Of a stretch of 38,949 nt of DNA, positions 14,808-23,999 are shown piece by piece. Source of the DNA: Clostridia bacterium (GTDB lineage Bacteria > Bacillota > Clostridia > Oscillospirales > CAG-272); assembly GCA_028720145.1 (NCBI GenBank), contig JAQYLJ010000046.1, positions 1-38,949 of the forward strand, read 5' to 3'. The notes under the pieces are model-generated. The model was not told where the DNA came from. It did no database searches and worked only from the letters and a program-made list of their open reading frames with translations. Numbering within the stretch: the first letter of the stretch is position 1; each line of letters starts with the position of its first letter. The position numbers and the translations under genes are program-made.

Positions 14808-15824
14808 ATGATTGTTCTGAAACAGGTATCGAAGCAGTTCCAAACCGAGGACGGCACGGTCGATGCTTTAAAAAATGTATCGATTTCCATTCCCGACGGA
14901 GATATTTTCGGCATCATCGGGATGAGCGGCGCGGGGAAGAGCACCTTGGTGCGATGTATCAATATGCTCGAACGACCGAGTGAGGGCAGTATTGAAATCG
15001 ACGGCGTACCGCTCGAAACCCTCTCGGAGAAGGAGCTGCGGGAGATGCGCCGCGGGGTCACGATGATTTTTCAGGGGTTCCATCTGCTCATGCAGAGGAA
15101 TTGCCTCAAAAATGTGTGTTTCCCGCTGGAACTCGCAGGGAAAAGTAAGGCAGAGGCAAAGAAGAGAGCGCAGGAACTACTAGACATCGTCGGGCTCGGG
15201 GATAAGGCGAAGGCATACCCCGCCCAACTCTCGGGCGGGCAGCAGCAGAGAGTCGCCATCGCCCGTGCGCTTGCGACCGACCCGAAAGTTCTGCTGTGCG
15301 ACGAGGCGACCAGCGCACTCGACCCCAACACGACCAATTCCATTTTGGAACTTCTCCGTACCATTAACGAACAACTCGGCATCACGGTCATCATCATCAC
15401 GCACCAAATGAGCGTGGTGGAGAAGATTTGTCGTCACGTCGCCATCCTCGACGGCGGCGAGGTCGTCGAACAGGGCGAGGTCTCGGAGGTCTTCTCCCAC
15501 CCGCGCTCCGCGGCGGCGCGGAAACTGGTGTTCCCCGAAGAAAACGGGGATTTCCCGCTGACGGGCGGCACGGACGAGCGGCTGATTCGCGTGGTGTTCA
15601 ATGGCGCGGCGGCGACCGGCTCCCCGCTCATTGCGAGAATGGCGGTCGAGCGGGGCATCGAGGCGAATATCGTGTATGCCTCCACCAAGTCCATCGGAGG
15701 TAAGGTCTACGGCTCCATGTTGCTCGGTATCCCAAACGACGAGAGTCAAGTACAAACAGCGACGGAATACCTGACGGGGGTTCCGAATGTCGCGGTACAG
15801 GTGGTGACGACAGATGTTTCGTGA
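14808..15824 (+). CDS. metN: Methionine ABC transporter ATPase MetN
   Basis: 338 residues. Walker A GMSGAGKST, Q-loop IFQGFHLL, signature LSGGQQQR, Walker B LLCDEA with TSALDP, H-loop THQM. The C-terminal 75 residues form the NIL domain (VVFNGAAATGSPLIARMAVERG, split: VVFNGAAATG then SPLIARMA), which in the E. coli homologue binds methionine and shuts the transporter. So an allosteric layer of control is likely here too. The ATG follows a GGAGG site. It overlaps metI by 11 bp. Confidence 0.95.
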   Translation: MIVLKQVSKQFQTEDGTVDALKNVSISIPDGDIFGIIGMSGAGKSTLVRCINMLERPSEGSIEIDGVPLETLSEKELREMRRGVTMIFQGFHLLMQRNCLKNVCFPLELAGKSKAEAKKRAQELLDIVGLGDKAKAYPAQLSGGQQQRVAIARALATDPKVLLCDEATSALDPNTTNSILELLRTINEQLGITVIIITHQMSVVEKICRHVAILDGGEVVEQGEVSEVFSHPRSAAARKLVFPEENGDFPLTGGTDERLIRVVFNGAAATGSPLIARMAVERGIEANIVYASTKSIGGKVYGSMLLGIPNDESQVQTATEYLTGVPNVAVQVVTTDVS

Positions 15825-16524
15825 TTTGTTTTCGGCAGATGCGTGGCGAGAGGCGTGGCGCATCATACAGGCGGAGTTTGCGGGGGCGATCTGGGAGACC
15901 GTCTATGTGACGGTGCTCGCGACCCTCTTCTCCATCCTCATCGGTCTGCCGCTCGGGGTGTTGCTCGTCGCGGGAGAAAAGAACGGGGTCTTACCGCTCC
16001 CCGCATGGCTGCTCCGATGTTTGAATGTCATCATCAATCTTCTTCGCTCCATCCCGTTCTTGATTCTCATGATTTTGGTCTTTCCCTTGACCCGCCTGAT
16101 TGTCGGTACGGTCGTCGGTACGACCGCTTCGATTGTCCCGCTCGTCATCGCCGCATTCCCGTTCGTGGCGCGGCTGGCGGAGAGCAGTCTCCGCGAGGTC
16201 AGTCCGAACGTCATCGAGATGGCGAAGAGCATGGGGGCGTCGCCTTTTCAGATTATTGTCAAGGTCATGATTCCCGAGTGCGTCCCCTCGCTTATCTCGA
16301 ACGCGACCATCGCCCTCACGACCATCCTCGGCTATTCCGCGATGAGCGGCATCATCGGCGGCGGCGGGCTCGGGAAAATCGCCATCAACTACGGGTACTA
16401 TCGGTATAAATACCTCATCATGCTGGCGGCTGTCGTTCTGCTGATTCTCTTCGTGCAGTTGTGTCAGAGCGCCGGCACCCGCCTTTCACACAAATTGGAT
16501 AAACGCATTCGGAATAAAAAATAA
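15814..16524 (+). CDS. metI: Methionine ABC transporter permease MetI
   Basis: 236 residues, five predicted membrane helices. EAA-type coupling loop [21 protein letters not shown] and the MetI hallmark [16 protein letters not shown]. It starts inside the end of metN (11-bp overlap), a sign of coupled translation. Forms the homodimeric membrane channel of MetNI. The preceding N-terminal segment ([17 protein letters not shown]) is an amphipathic stretch before helix 1. Confidence 0.95.
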   Translation: MFRDLFSADAWREAWRIIQAEFAGAIWETVYVTVLATLFSILIGLPLGVLLVAGEKNGVLPLPAWLLRCLNVIINLLRSIPFLILMILVFPLTRLIVGTVVGTTASIVPLVIAAFPFVARLAESSLREVSPNVIEMAKSMGASPFQIIVKVMIPECVPSLISNATIALTTILGYSAMSGIIGGGGLGKIAINYGYYRYKYLIMLAAVVLLILFVQLCQSAGTRLSHKLDKRIRNKK

Positions 16525-16541
16525 ATTCGGAGGAAATCACA

Positions 16542-17474
16542 ATGTCGAGCATATATACATCTGCGGATCAACTCATCGGGAAGACACCGCTCCTCGAACT
16601 CACGCATATCGAAAAAGAGGAAGGGCTGAAAGCCCGCGTGGTGGCGAAACTGGAATACTTCAACCCTGCGGGGTCGGTCAAAGACAGAATTGCCAAAGCC
16701 ATGATTGACGACGCGGAAGCGACGGGGAAACTCAAACCCGGCTCGGTCATCATCGAACCCACGAGCGGCAATACGGGAATTGGGCTCGCGTCGGTCGCGA
16801 CCGCCCGCGGGTATCGCACGATTCTGACCATGCCGGAGACCATGTCGGTCGAGCGCAGACAACTCATCAAAGCGTACGGTGCCGAGATCGTCCTCACCGA
16901 GGGGGCAAAAGGCATGAAAGGCGCGATTGCCAAGGCGGAGGAACTCGCGAAAGAGATTCCGAACAGTTTCATTCCCGGGCAGTTCAAAAACCCCGCGAAC
17001 CCCAAAGCACACAGAGAGACGACAGGTCCCGAAATCTACGAGGATACCGACGGAAAGGTCGATATCTTTGTCGCGGGTGTCGGCACGGGCGGAACCGTCA
17101 CGGGCGTCGGCGAATACCTGAAATCCAAGAATCCCGCCGTGAAAGTCGTCGCGGTGGAACCCGAGACCTCTGCGGTGCTCTCGACGGGTATCGCGGGCGC
17201 ACATAAGATACAGGGCATCGGCGCGGGTTTCGTCCCCGAGGTGCTGAACACGGGGATTTACGATGAGATCATTCCCGTCTCGAATGAAAACGCGTTTGCA
17301 ACCGGGAAACGCATCGGGAAGAGCGAGGGGGTCCTGGTCGGAATTTCCTCGGGTGCCGCGACTTATGCCGCCATCGAACTGGCGAAACGACCCGAGAACG
17401 CGGGGAAACTCATCGTCGTGCTCTTGCCCGACACGGGTGACAGATACCTGTCCACCCCCTTGTTTGCTGACTAA
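16542..17474 (+). CDS. cysK: Cysteine synthase (O-acetylserine sulfhydrylase)
   Basis: 310 residues, full length. PLP lysine K47 in NPAGSVKDR, substrate loop PTSGNTG, phosphate-binding GTGGT and the C-terminal SSGAA and [10 protein letters not shown] motifs are all present. It makes cysteine from O-acetylserine and sulfide. It starts 17 bp after metI behind a CGGAGG site, so it belongs to the same operon; the attenuator would therefore control both methionine uptake and cysteine synthesis, which fits a leader rich in both residues. The residue after the active-site region and lack of a C-terminal extension exclude CBS. Confidence 0.95.
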   Translation: MSSIYTSADQLIGKTPLLELTHIEKEEGLKARVVAKLEYFNPAGSVKDRIAKAMIDDAEATGKLKPGSVIIEPTSGNTGIGLASVATARGYRTILTMPETMSVERRQLIKAYGAEIVLTEGAKGMKGAIAKAEELAKEIPNSFIPGQFKNPANPKAHRETTGPEIYEDTDGKVDIFVAGVGTGGTVTGVGEYLKSKNPAVKVVAVEPETSAVLSTGIAGAHKIQGIGAGFVPEVLNTGIYDEIIPVSNENAFATGKRIGKSEGVLVGISSGAATYAAIELAKRPENAGKLIVVLLPDTGDRYLSTPLFAD

Positions 17475-17482
17475 TTCCCGAG

Positions 17483-17516
17483 AGACTTCGGTACTTCTTT
17501 TGTATCGAAGTCTTTT
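17483..17516 (+). terminator. Hairpin between cysK and mnmA, probably a partial terminator
   Basis: 12-bp stem AGACTTCGGTAC / GTATCGAAGTCT (17483-17494 / 17502-17513) with one G-U pair and a T-rich 7-nt loop, then TTTT. The T-run is short, so some read-through into mnmA is likely. Confidence 0.65.
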
Positions 17517-17533
17517 GGCGTTTTGGAGAAAAA

Positions 17534-18643
17534 ATGAAAAAAGCGTTGATTGCCATGAGCGGCGGGGTAGACTCTTCGCTCGCGGCGAAACTCATGACCG
17601 ACCGCGGGTACGAATGTATCGGCTGTACCATGAAACTCTATCGGAATGAAGACGCAGGGGTCCCCCGCGCACATACCTGCTGTTCGCTCGACGATGTCGA
17701 GGACGCGCGCAGCGTCGCATTGCAACTCGGGATGCGGTACTATGTCTTTAACTTCGTCGATGATTTCCATGAGAAAGTCATTTGCAAGTTTATTTCGAGC
17801 TATGAGAACGGCATGACACCCAACCCTTGCATCGACTGTAACCGTTTCATGAAATTCGAGAAGCTTTATCTCCGCGCGCAGACGCTCGGCTGTGACTATG
17901 TCGTGACGGGGCACTATGCACGAATCGAGGAGCGGGACGGGCGGTATCTACTCAAAAAGGCACTCGATGAGACCAAAGACCAGAGTTATGTACTGTACGC
18001 GATGACGCAGGAGCAGTTGGCGCACACCCTGTTTCCGCTCGGAGAACTCAAAAAGACCGAGGTGAGAGCCATAGCGGCGGCGTGCGGGTTCGTCAATGCG
18101 GAGAAGCCGGATAGTCAGGACATTTGTTTTGTGCCGGACGGGGACTACGCGGGCGCGATCGAGCGTCTCACGGGACGGAAAGTGCCTGAGGGCGACTTCG
18201 TCGACAAGAACGGACGCGTCCTCGGTCACCACAGGGGCATCATTCACTATACCCTCGGTCAGCGGAGGGGCATCGGGATTTCGAGCACCGCGCCGCTCTA
18301 TGTCGTGCGTATTTGCCCCGCAGAGGGTAGAATCGTCCTCGGGGAGGAGAAAGCCCTCTTTGGGCGCGAGGCGGAGGTGAGCGACTTCAACTGGGTGAGC
18401 GGACGGGCACCCGAGCGGGCTTTTCGCTGTCGGGCAAAGATTCGCTATCGACAGCCCGAGCAGGATGTGACCGTTTACCCGACAGGAAAGACCTCCGTGC
18501 GGTTGGTGTTCGATACGCCTCAGCGGGCGATCACCCCGGGACAGGCGGCGGTGCTCTATGACGGAGACATCGTGCTCGGCGGCGGCACCATTCAAAACGG
18601 CTTTGCGGAGCAAAGCGGCGACACGATTCGCCATCATTCTTGA
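17534..18643 (+). CDS. mnmA: tRNA-specific 2-thiouridylase MnmA
   Basis: 369 residues. PP-loop ATP-binding motif SGGVDSS (9-15), the N-terminal CCSLDDVEDAR stretch, catalytic Cys pair candidates Cys99 (NPCIDC) and Cys198 (DICF), tRNA-binding GQRRGIG and the C-terminal beta-barrel ending in ALYDGD-like VLYDGDIVLGGG. It installs the sulfur of s2U34 in tRNA-Lys/Glu/Gln, using persulfide sulfur from a cysteine desulfurase. No desulfurase (iscS) is adjacent, unusual for many Firmicutes where iscS-mnmA pair. It follows cysK after a weak terminator. GGAG lies upstream of the ATG. The rrf2 promoter begins in its stop codon. Confidence 0.95.
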   Translation: MKKALIAMSGGVDSSLAAKLMTDRGYECIGCTMKLYRNEDAGVPRAHTCCSLDDVEDARSVALQLGMRYYVFNFVDDFHEKVICKFISSYENGMTPNPCIDCNRFMKFEKLYLRAQTLGCDYVVTGHYARIEERDGRYLLKKALDETKDQSYVLYAMTQEQLAHTLFPLGELKKTEVRAIAAACGFVNAEKPDSQDICFVPDGDYAGAIERLTGRKVPEGDFVDKNGRVLGHHRGIIHYTLGQRRGIGISSTAPLYVVRICPAEGRIVLGEEKALFGREAEVSDFNWVSGRAPERAFRCRAKIRYRQPEQDVTVYPTGKTSVRLVFDTPQRAITPGQAAVLYDGDIVLGGGTIQNGFAEQSGDTIRHHS

Positions 18644-18668
18644 ATTGCCCCGTATTTCGTAATATAAT
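18640..18668 (+). promoter_or_regulatory. Promoter of the Rrf2 gene
   Basis: TTGAAT (18640-18645, overlapping the mnmA stop), 17-nt spacer, TATAAT (18663-18668). It lets the regulator be made independently of the attenuated operon. No copy of the TACCTAT inverted repeat is seen here. Confidence 0.8.
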
Positions 18669-18689
18669 GAACACAAAGAGGTGATGCGT

Positions 18690-19121
18690 ATGATGATTTC
18701 GACGAGAGGGAGATACGCGCTCCGCGTCATGATTGACCTCGCCGAGCATCGGGATGACGGATATATCCCGATGAAAGAGATTGCCGAGAGACAGGACATT
18801 TCCCTCAAGTATCTCGAACGCATTCTTCCCGCCCTCACAAAACACGGGTATATCGAGGGGGTACACGGGAAAGGCGGGGGATACCGCCTCGTGAAAGCGC
18901 CTGAGGAGTGTATTGTCGGGGATATTTTGCGCCTGACGGAGGGGGATCTCGCGCCCGTCGCCTGCCTCGAATGTGGGGCGAAACCCTGCCCGCGCGCCGA
19001 AGAATGCCGCACTTTCCCCATGTGGCGGGACTTCTATCGGCTCACGAACGACTATTTTGATTGCATCACCGTGGCGGTTTTGATGAAAACCGAACGCCCC
19101 GCGGAAGAGGAAGATGAGTAG
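18690..19121 (+). CDS. Rrf2-family transcriptional regulator
   Basis: 143 residues from ATG 18690 (MMISTRGRYALR), chosen by its GAGG site 8 nt upstream and by family alignment; GTG 18681 and ATG 18684 overlap that site. A winged helix-turn-helix domain contains ISLKYLERILPALTKHGYIE and the wing GKGGGYRL. Four cysteines (92, 95, 100, 106) lie in ACLECGAKPCPRAEEC, the region where IscR-type members bind an Fe-S cluster. Rrf2 proteins such as CymR and IscR control sulfur and Fe-S metabolism, which suits this locus. The likely target is the inverted repeat at 13483-13503. Confidence 0.92.
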   Translation: MMISTRGRYALRVMIDLAEHRDDGYIPMKEIAERQDISLKYLERILPALTKHGYIEGVHGKGGGYRLVKAPEECIVGDILRLTEGDLAPVACLECGAKPCPRAEECRTFPMWRDFYRLTNDYFDCITVAVLMKTERPAEEEDE

Positions 19122-19172
19122 GTTCACGGCGCGCACGCCGACCTGCAATACAAAATAGAAATAAGAGAACAG

Positions 19173-19208
19173 AAAAACGGTGTAGCCCTTTTGGACTACA
19201 CCGTTTTG
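19173..19208. terminator. Bidirectional intrinsic terminator after the Rrf2 gene
   Basis: 12-bp stem AAAACGGTGTAG / CTACACCGTTTT (19174-19185 / 19196-19207), lying between the converging Rrf2 and GH3 genes. Confidence 0.88.
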
Positions 19209-19215
19209 CTTTCGG

Positions 19216-19243
19216 AAAACCCGCGCACTAGCGCGGATTTTTC
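19216..19243 (-). terminator. Second hairpin in the convergent region
   Basis: CCGCGC-ACTA-GCGCGG (19221-19236), with four T on the minus side and ATTTTT on the plus side. It likely ends the GH3 transcript and backs up the Rrf2 terminator. Confidence 0.65.
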
Positions 19244-19265
19244 GTTTTCGTTATTTGCCTGTGAA

Positions 19266-21608
19266 TCAGTCGAGCTTCAGGATGAGTTCGATGATTCTCG
19301 CGGCGCACGCTTCGAGGTCTTTTCTTTCGATGAGACCCAGAGAGAGTGCTTTTTGGAGCCGACGCTTGGAGCCGGTGGGCATCCGCACATCGTTGCCCGC
19401 GAGGACTTCGCGGTAGTGTTCCGCGTCGTTGTTCCAGTCGGTCGTGACCATGCCGCGGAATCCCCATTCGCCGCGCAGAATGCCGGTGAGGAGTTCCTTG
19501 TTCTCGGACGGATAAACGCCGTTGACGAGATTGTACGAGGTCATGAGACTCCACGGGTCGGACTCTTTGACAGTGATTTCAAACGCGCGGAGATAGATTT
19601 CACGCAGAGCGCGCTCGGAGACGCGGGAGTCGGACCATTTCCGATTGGTCTCTTTGTTGTTGCAGCAGAAGTGCTTGATGCACGCGCCGATATGCTGCGA
19701 CTGAATCCCGCGCACACAGGCGGCAGCCATTTTCCCTGCGAGATACGGGTCTTCGGAGTAGTACTCGAAGTTGCGCCCGCAGAGAGGACTTCTGTGGATG
19801 TTCAGGGCAGGGGTCAGCCAGACCGACATATTGTTCTCTTTGACCTCTTTCGCGCCCGCCGCGCCGACCTCTTCCACGAGGGCGGTATTCCACGAGCAGG
19901 CGAGCAGGGTGGCGCACGGCCATGCCGTCGTCGTCACACCCTTATCGGCAGGGGAGATACGCACGCCCGCAGGTCCGTCGCAAGTGGGAGCGTACGGGAT
20001 GCCGTAGAAGCGTTGCCCGCCCCAGCTGTGGGTATCCGAGACCCCGGTGTTCTCGACGCCGCCGAGCAGGTCGATGATATCCTCGTCAGACATTTGCGCG
20101 AGAAATTCCGCCATCGTCCGCTCGCCTTTCACGACCGAGTCAATGTGGATCATATCCTCCGGACGGTCGGTATCGGTTTTGGAAAGTTGGATGTATTCGC
20201 AGCCCCAGTGCGGCTTTGCCGGGAAGTCGGAGGTGTCGTAGACCGAGGGGTACTCCGAGGTTTCGAGGGCCTCGTAGGTGCCGTCGGCTTTCAGACGCTT
20301 CGAGAGTTTGTGCGGTGCCACATAGGCGTGGAGGGTCTCGGTGACCTCGTCTTTTTTCTGTTCATGAACATAGACCTCGGTGAGATCGCGTACAGAGGAG
20401 CCGAGATAGACTTTGTATGCACCCGCTTCGAGCACGCGGCAGGAGCGTTTCACCGCGCCTGTATCGTCAAAGGATGCCATGTCGGAGACAGGGAAGGTGA
20501 GGGTCACTCTTCTGCTTTCGCCCGGGGCGAGAGTATCGGTCTTCGCGAACGCGGCGAGCGCGTATTTCGGTTTCCCGAGTTTGCCCTGCGGCGCACTGTA
20601 ATACGCCTGTACCACCTGCTTGCCCTCGCGGTCGCCCGTGTTGGTCACACGGCAGGTGAGGGTAATGACCCCGTCTTTTTCCTCGCCGCTGAATTTGTCC
20701 ATCGCAAAAGTCGTATAGGAGAGCCCGTAACCGAACGGGTAGTTGACTTTCTCCTTCGCGCCCGGGATGGTCTCGAAATAACGGTAGCCGACATAGATAT
20801 CGTCGGTGTATTCGACATAGTCGTCGGACTCGTTGAAGTTCGCGGAAGAGGGATAGTCGTCGAAGCAGGAAGCGAAGGTGTCGCACAGATGCCCGGACGG
20901 CGTCACTTTCCCCGAGAGGATATCCCACTCGGCGAAGCCGCCTTCGAGCCCCGCCTGCCACGCGAGGAGCACCGCCTCGATTTTCGGATTGTCGCGGAAC
21001 CAAGAGGTGTCCACCATACCGCCGACATTGAGGACCACCACCGTATGCGGGAAGACCGCCGTCACATCGTTGACGAGCGCCTGTTCCTCGGCGGTGAGAT
21101 AGAAGTCGCCGTCGCCCGGGATGCCCTTGCGGTCCCATCCCTCGCTCGAATAACGGCAAATGCTGATGATCGCGGTATCCGCGGCGTGAGACGCATCACG
21201 GAGCATATCGTCGGGCAGGGTCGGCTGCGGGACATTACCCGGGCGTTTGCCTGCCGCGTAGGCGTTCGCGACATGGGCGCTGTACAGGTTTTGGAGCGGT
21301 TCAAAGACCGTGATCTCTCCGGCTTTCGCCGCCGCGTTCGTCGCGTCGATCAGACTGTGCGTGAACGGGACGGTCACATCGCCCGAGCCGCCGCCGCCCC
21401 TGACATAATCGGCGCTGCCGACCCCGAAGAGTGCGAGCCGCGCTCCCTTTTTGAGCGGGAGCAGTTTGTTTTCGTTTTTGAGCAGAACCATGCCCTCACA
21501 GGCGGCTCTGCGGGAGAGTGCGATATGCGCGGGAGACGCGGTCACGAGACGACCGTCCTCACCCATCGGCAAACAGGGTTGATAGAGTATTCTCTGCCAT
21601 TTTCTCAT
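19266..21608 (-). CDS. Glycoside hydrolase family 3 with reversed domain order
   Basis: 780 residues, no signal peptide, so cytoplasmic. The usual GH3 order is reversed. The alpha/beta sandwich (GH3_C) domain comes first (about 35-260: EGMVLLKNENKLLPL, GSGDV, VVVLNVGGMVD, LLAWQAGLEGG). A fibronectin-III-like domain follows (about 290-420: FGYGLSYTTF onward). The TIM-barrel (GH3_N) domain is last (about 500-780: CDGPAGVR, SWNTALVEEVG, ALNIHRSPLCGRNFEYYSED (split: ALNIHRSPLCGRNF then EYYSED), KHFCCNN), with the nucleophile Asp724 in MVTTDW. Reversed GH3 beta-glucosidases are known from ruminal Clostridia such as Ruminococcus albus and Butyrivibrio. Substrate is likely a beta-linked oligosaccharide; the exact sugar is unknown. 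GGAGG lies 9 nt before the ATG. Confidence 0.92.
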   Translation of the reverse strand: MRKWQRILYQPCLPMGEDGRLVTASPAHIALSRRAACEGMVLLKNENKLLPLKKGARLALFGVGSADYVRGGGGSGDVTVPFTHSLIDATNAAAKAGEITVFEPLQNLYSAHVANAYAAGKRPGNVPQPTLPDDMLRDASHAADTAIISICRYSSEGWDRKGIPGDGDFYLTAEEQALVNDVTAVFPHTVVVLNVGGMVDTSWFRDNPKIEAVLLAWQAGLEGGFAEWDILSGKVTPSGHLCDTFASCFDDYPSSANFNESDDYVEYTDDIYVGYRYFETIPGAKEKVNYPFGYGLSYTTFAMDKFSGEEKDGVITLTCRVTNTGDREGKQVVQAYYSAPQGKLGKPKYALAAFAKTDTLAPGESRRVTLTFPVSDMASFDDTGAVKRSCRVLEAGAYKVYLGSSVRDLTEVYVHEQKKDEVTETLHAYVAPHKLSKRLKADGTYEALETSEYPSVYDTSDFPAKPHWGCEYIQLSKTDTDRPEDMIHIDSVVKGERTMAEFLAQMSDEDIIDLLGGVENTGVSDTHSWGGQRFYGIPYAPTCDGPAGVRISPADKGVTTTAWPCATLLACSWNTALVEEVGAAGAKEVKENNMSVWLTPALNIHRSPLCGRNFEYYSEDPYLAGKMAAACVRGIQSQHIGACIKHFCCNNKETNRKWSDSRVSERALREIYLRAFEITVKESDPWSLMTSYNLVNGVYPSENKELLTGILRGEWGFRGMVTTDWNNDAEHYREVLAGNDVRMPTGSKRRLQKALSLGLIERKDLEACAARIIELILKLD

Positions 21609-21661
21609 TCGTTGATGCCTCCAAATCGAAGAATCCGAGTCTATCGTAATAGGGTCGTCTT

Positions 21662-21690
21662 ATTATACTGTTTCCCTCTTTCTCTTGCAA
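21662..21690 (-). promoter_or_regulatory. Promoter of the GH3 gene
   Basis: Minus-strand TTGCAA (21690-21685), 17-nt spacer, TATAAT (21667-21662), about 50 bp from the GH3 start. The remainder of 21691-21862 is AT-rich with no gene seen. Confidence 0.82.
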
Positions 21691-21862
21691 GACAAAATGA
21701 TATTTTTCTCTATTTTATACAAGAAAAATATCCCGATTTGGATAGAACTCCCTGTATGGTTCTCTCGTCCTTTGATTGCGTTCCGCTTCTGTTCTCTCGG
21801 TGCTTTCATTTCCGATTTTTGCGCCGGTGTCTGTCTCGACCCACCTCCCGCTTTAAGAGACA

Positions 21863-21896
21863 AAAAAAGAAAGACGGGGGCGTTTGTACGCCCCCG
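21863..21896 (-). terminator. Intrinsic terminator after the GH-A lipoprotein gene
   Basis: Perfect 9-bp stem CGGGGGCGT / ACGCCCCCG (21875-21883 / 21888-21896), followed on the minus strand by a T-rich run (complement of 21862-21873). Confidence 0.88.
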
Positions 21897-21907
21897 CGAA
21901 AGAGATA

Positions 21908-23803
21908 TCAAAGTTCAAATTTTTCTCCGAGCCATGCGGTCTCAAGGGAAGCACCCGTCTCTGCCGTCGGATTGATACCGTGATCGATATAATCCTGCAT
22001 CGTGGGCACTTCGAGGTAGAGGATGGCGGGACCCGCGTTCAGCGTGACTTTCCCCTCCTTGGCGGGTACCATCTGGGTCGCGCCGAAGAGGTCGGTGACG
22101 AGCGCGTAGTCGTAGTCCCACGCAACCTCGACTTCCGCCGCCTTCATGGGAGAGAGCACGGTCGTGACATAGTCTCTCTCGCTCGCACCGATATACGGAG
22201 AGAATGTATAGATGAGCGTGCAGGAGCTGCCGTCGGACGAGCACTTTTCCGATGCTGCGAGAATCTCGGGGTTCGGCAGTTTGTTTACCATGGTTTGGAT
22301 GGCGTAGAGACAGAGACGCCAGTCCGCGTCCACCCACTTGTTCGTCGAGCCTGCAACGCCGAGTTCTCCGGAGTTCGCCTGGAACTGCCCGTAGTTGCAA
22401 TTGTCGGTGTCGTTCGTGGACATATACATGATGCGGTCGACGCCGTTGCGGAGTGCGTAGAGGTAATACTGGACTTCCATCTCCGCCTGTTCGAGCTGGG
22501 TGCAGTGACCGACTTCGTATTTACCACCCTCTTCATGGGAGATATTCCAGCCGCACTCGGTGAACCAGATAGGCAGGTAGTCGACACCCTTTTCCGCAAG
22601 GAGGGAGCGAATGCTGAAAAGGTTTTTCGAGATGCACTGATACCCATCCTGCCCGAAAGGAGAAACGCCTTCGTTATAGGGGTGGGTGGAGAGGATATCC
22701 ATCGTATGTACGGTGTCGATGTCCATCTTGTTCGTCACGCCGTCGATGCCCTCGGGCATGACCGAACGGACGGTTTCGGACTCGGCAATCACGCTGTTCA
22801 GAATGTCATAGAGGGTGACACCGGTGGATTTGCTGGCCGACATTTGGAGACAGGTGGAATTATCCATTTTGAGGACATCTTCGATGAATTGCAGGTCGAG
22901 GTTCCCCGCGCCGCCGGCACCCATGCCGACCACCTGCACATCGGGGCAGACCGTTTTTACGGTGTGGTAGGTGACGATCTGCAAGAGTGCGTAGACGCAG
23001 GATTTGAGATAGTTGTTCGCGTCATCGGCGCCGTTTTCACGCTTGATGGGGAAAATGTACTGGAAGTTCGGCTCGTTGCAGACTTCGAGATAGCGGATGG
23101 GATTGTAGTTCCCGGTGTAGGTTTCGAAAAAAGAGCCGTTCGGACCGTACTTTCGGAGGAACTCCGTGGTTTGCTCCACCACTTTTTCCAGATAACCCGT
23201 GAAGTTGTAGTTGTCGTAAATCAAGAGTGCCGAGTTGCTATTTTTGAGGTCGCTGCCGGCAAAATAACTGGTGAAACCGAGCCCCGAGGTAATCATGACC
23301 GAGATGTTGTTCTCGCAGATCGCCCGCATGGACTCATCGGACATACCGCCGCGATTGGTACGGAGATTGACGATCCCGACGGAGGCGAGATCGGGCGCGA
23401 AGTTGACATACTCATGCGCCGCACCGGCATACATCCCGTAGACGGGGACATCCGAGCGCCCCGCTACATAGACGCTGTCGATCGCCGCCATACTGTTCAG
23501 AATGGACTGGGACAGAGCTGCTTTGGAACTGCCGTTAAAATCCACCTGCGGCAGAATATCGGCGCCGATTCTGATAGCGCCGTTCGTGTCCTCGGTGAAC
23601 ACGCGGTTCGCGCCGTAGACATAGATGCCGACGGCATCCTTCATGTAGGTGCCGTTCTCCGTCGAGTCGACAGTGCTACCGCCGTTGTCTTCGTTCCCGT
23701 CCTGACTTCCGGGACCCGGTGTCGGATCCGGGTCTTTCTTACACGAAAAGAGCATGGACGCGATGAGAAGGATGGCGACGAGTGCAATGAGAATTTTTTT
23801 CAT
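21908..23803 (-). CDS. Surface lipoprotein glycoside hydrolase, clan GH-A (GH39/GH5-like)
   Basis: 631 residues from ATG 23803 (GGAG upstream). Signal peptide with lipobox LFSC (Cys21), then a low-complexity Asp/Pro/Gly/Asn tether (about 22-50), then a TIM-barrel hydrolase. The acid/base Glu244 is in EVCNEPNFQY and the nucleophile Glu416 in PIWFTECGW, the standard clan GH-A layout. Other shared blocks are RKYGPNGSFF and TMDILSTHPY. A C-terminal beta domain (about 520-600) follows. It would act on extracellular glycans while anchored to the membrane. It is a paralogue of the adjacent gene at 24000-25295. The exact GH family and substrate cannot be settled by eye. Confidence 0.85.
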   Translation of the reverse strand: MKKILIALVAILLIASMLFSCKKDPDPTPGPGSQDGNEDNGGSTVDSTENGTYMKDAVGIYVYGANRVFTEDTNGAIRIGADILPQVDFNGSSKAALSQSILNSMAAIDSVYVAGRSDVPVYGMYAGAAHEYVNFAPDLASVGIVNLRTNRGGMSDESMRAICENNISVMITSGLGFTSYFAGSDLKNSNSALLIYDNYNFTGYLEKVVEQTTEFLRKYGPNGSFFETYTGNYNPIRYLEVCNEPNFQYIFPIKRENGADDANNYLKSCVYALLQIVTYHTVKTVCPDVQVVGMGAGGAGNLDLQFIEDVLKMDNSTCLQMSASKSTGVTLYDILNSVIAESETVRSVMPEGIDGVTNKMDIDTVHTMDILSTHPYNEGVSPFGQDGYQCISKNLFSIRSLLAEKGVDYLPIWFTECGWNISHEEGGKYEVGHCTQLEQAEMEVQYYLYALRNGVDRIMYMSTNDTDNCNYGQFQANSGELGVAGSTNKWVDADWRLCLYAIQTMVNKLPNPEILAASEKCSSDGSSCTLIYTFSPYIGASERDYVTTVLSPMKAAEVEVAWDYDYALVTDLFGATQMVPAKEGKVTLNAGPAILYLEVPTMQDYIDHGINPTAETGASLETAWLGEKFEL

Positions 23804-23883
23804 GGATATCTCCTTTGTAAGGGCAGTTCCGAGGGACAAATCCGAGATGAAGATCGCCCCGTAACCTTAAAAATACTATATAC

Positions 23884-23913
23884 AATGTATCACAGTTCGC
23901 TTTTTCTTGTCAA
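23884..23913 (-). promoter_or_regulatory. Promoter of the GH-A lipoprotein gene
   Basis: Minus-strand TTGACA (23913-23908), 18-nt spacer, TACATT (23889-23884). Leader about 75 nt. Confidence 0.65.
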
Positions 23914-23956
23914 GCGCGAATGCGCCAAAAACAAGCCGAGAAATTGTGCCATTTAC

Positions 23957-23985
23957 ACAAAAAAAGGGCGCGCAGGCGCGCGCCC
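23957..23985 (-). terminator. Intrinsic terminator after the cytoplasmic GH-A gene
   Basis: 8-bp GC stem GGGCGCGC / GCGCGCCC (23966-23973 / 23978-23985), followed on the minus strand by a T-run (complement of 23959-23965). Confidence 0.88.
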
Positions 23986-23999
23986 CGAAAGTTTTCTGC

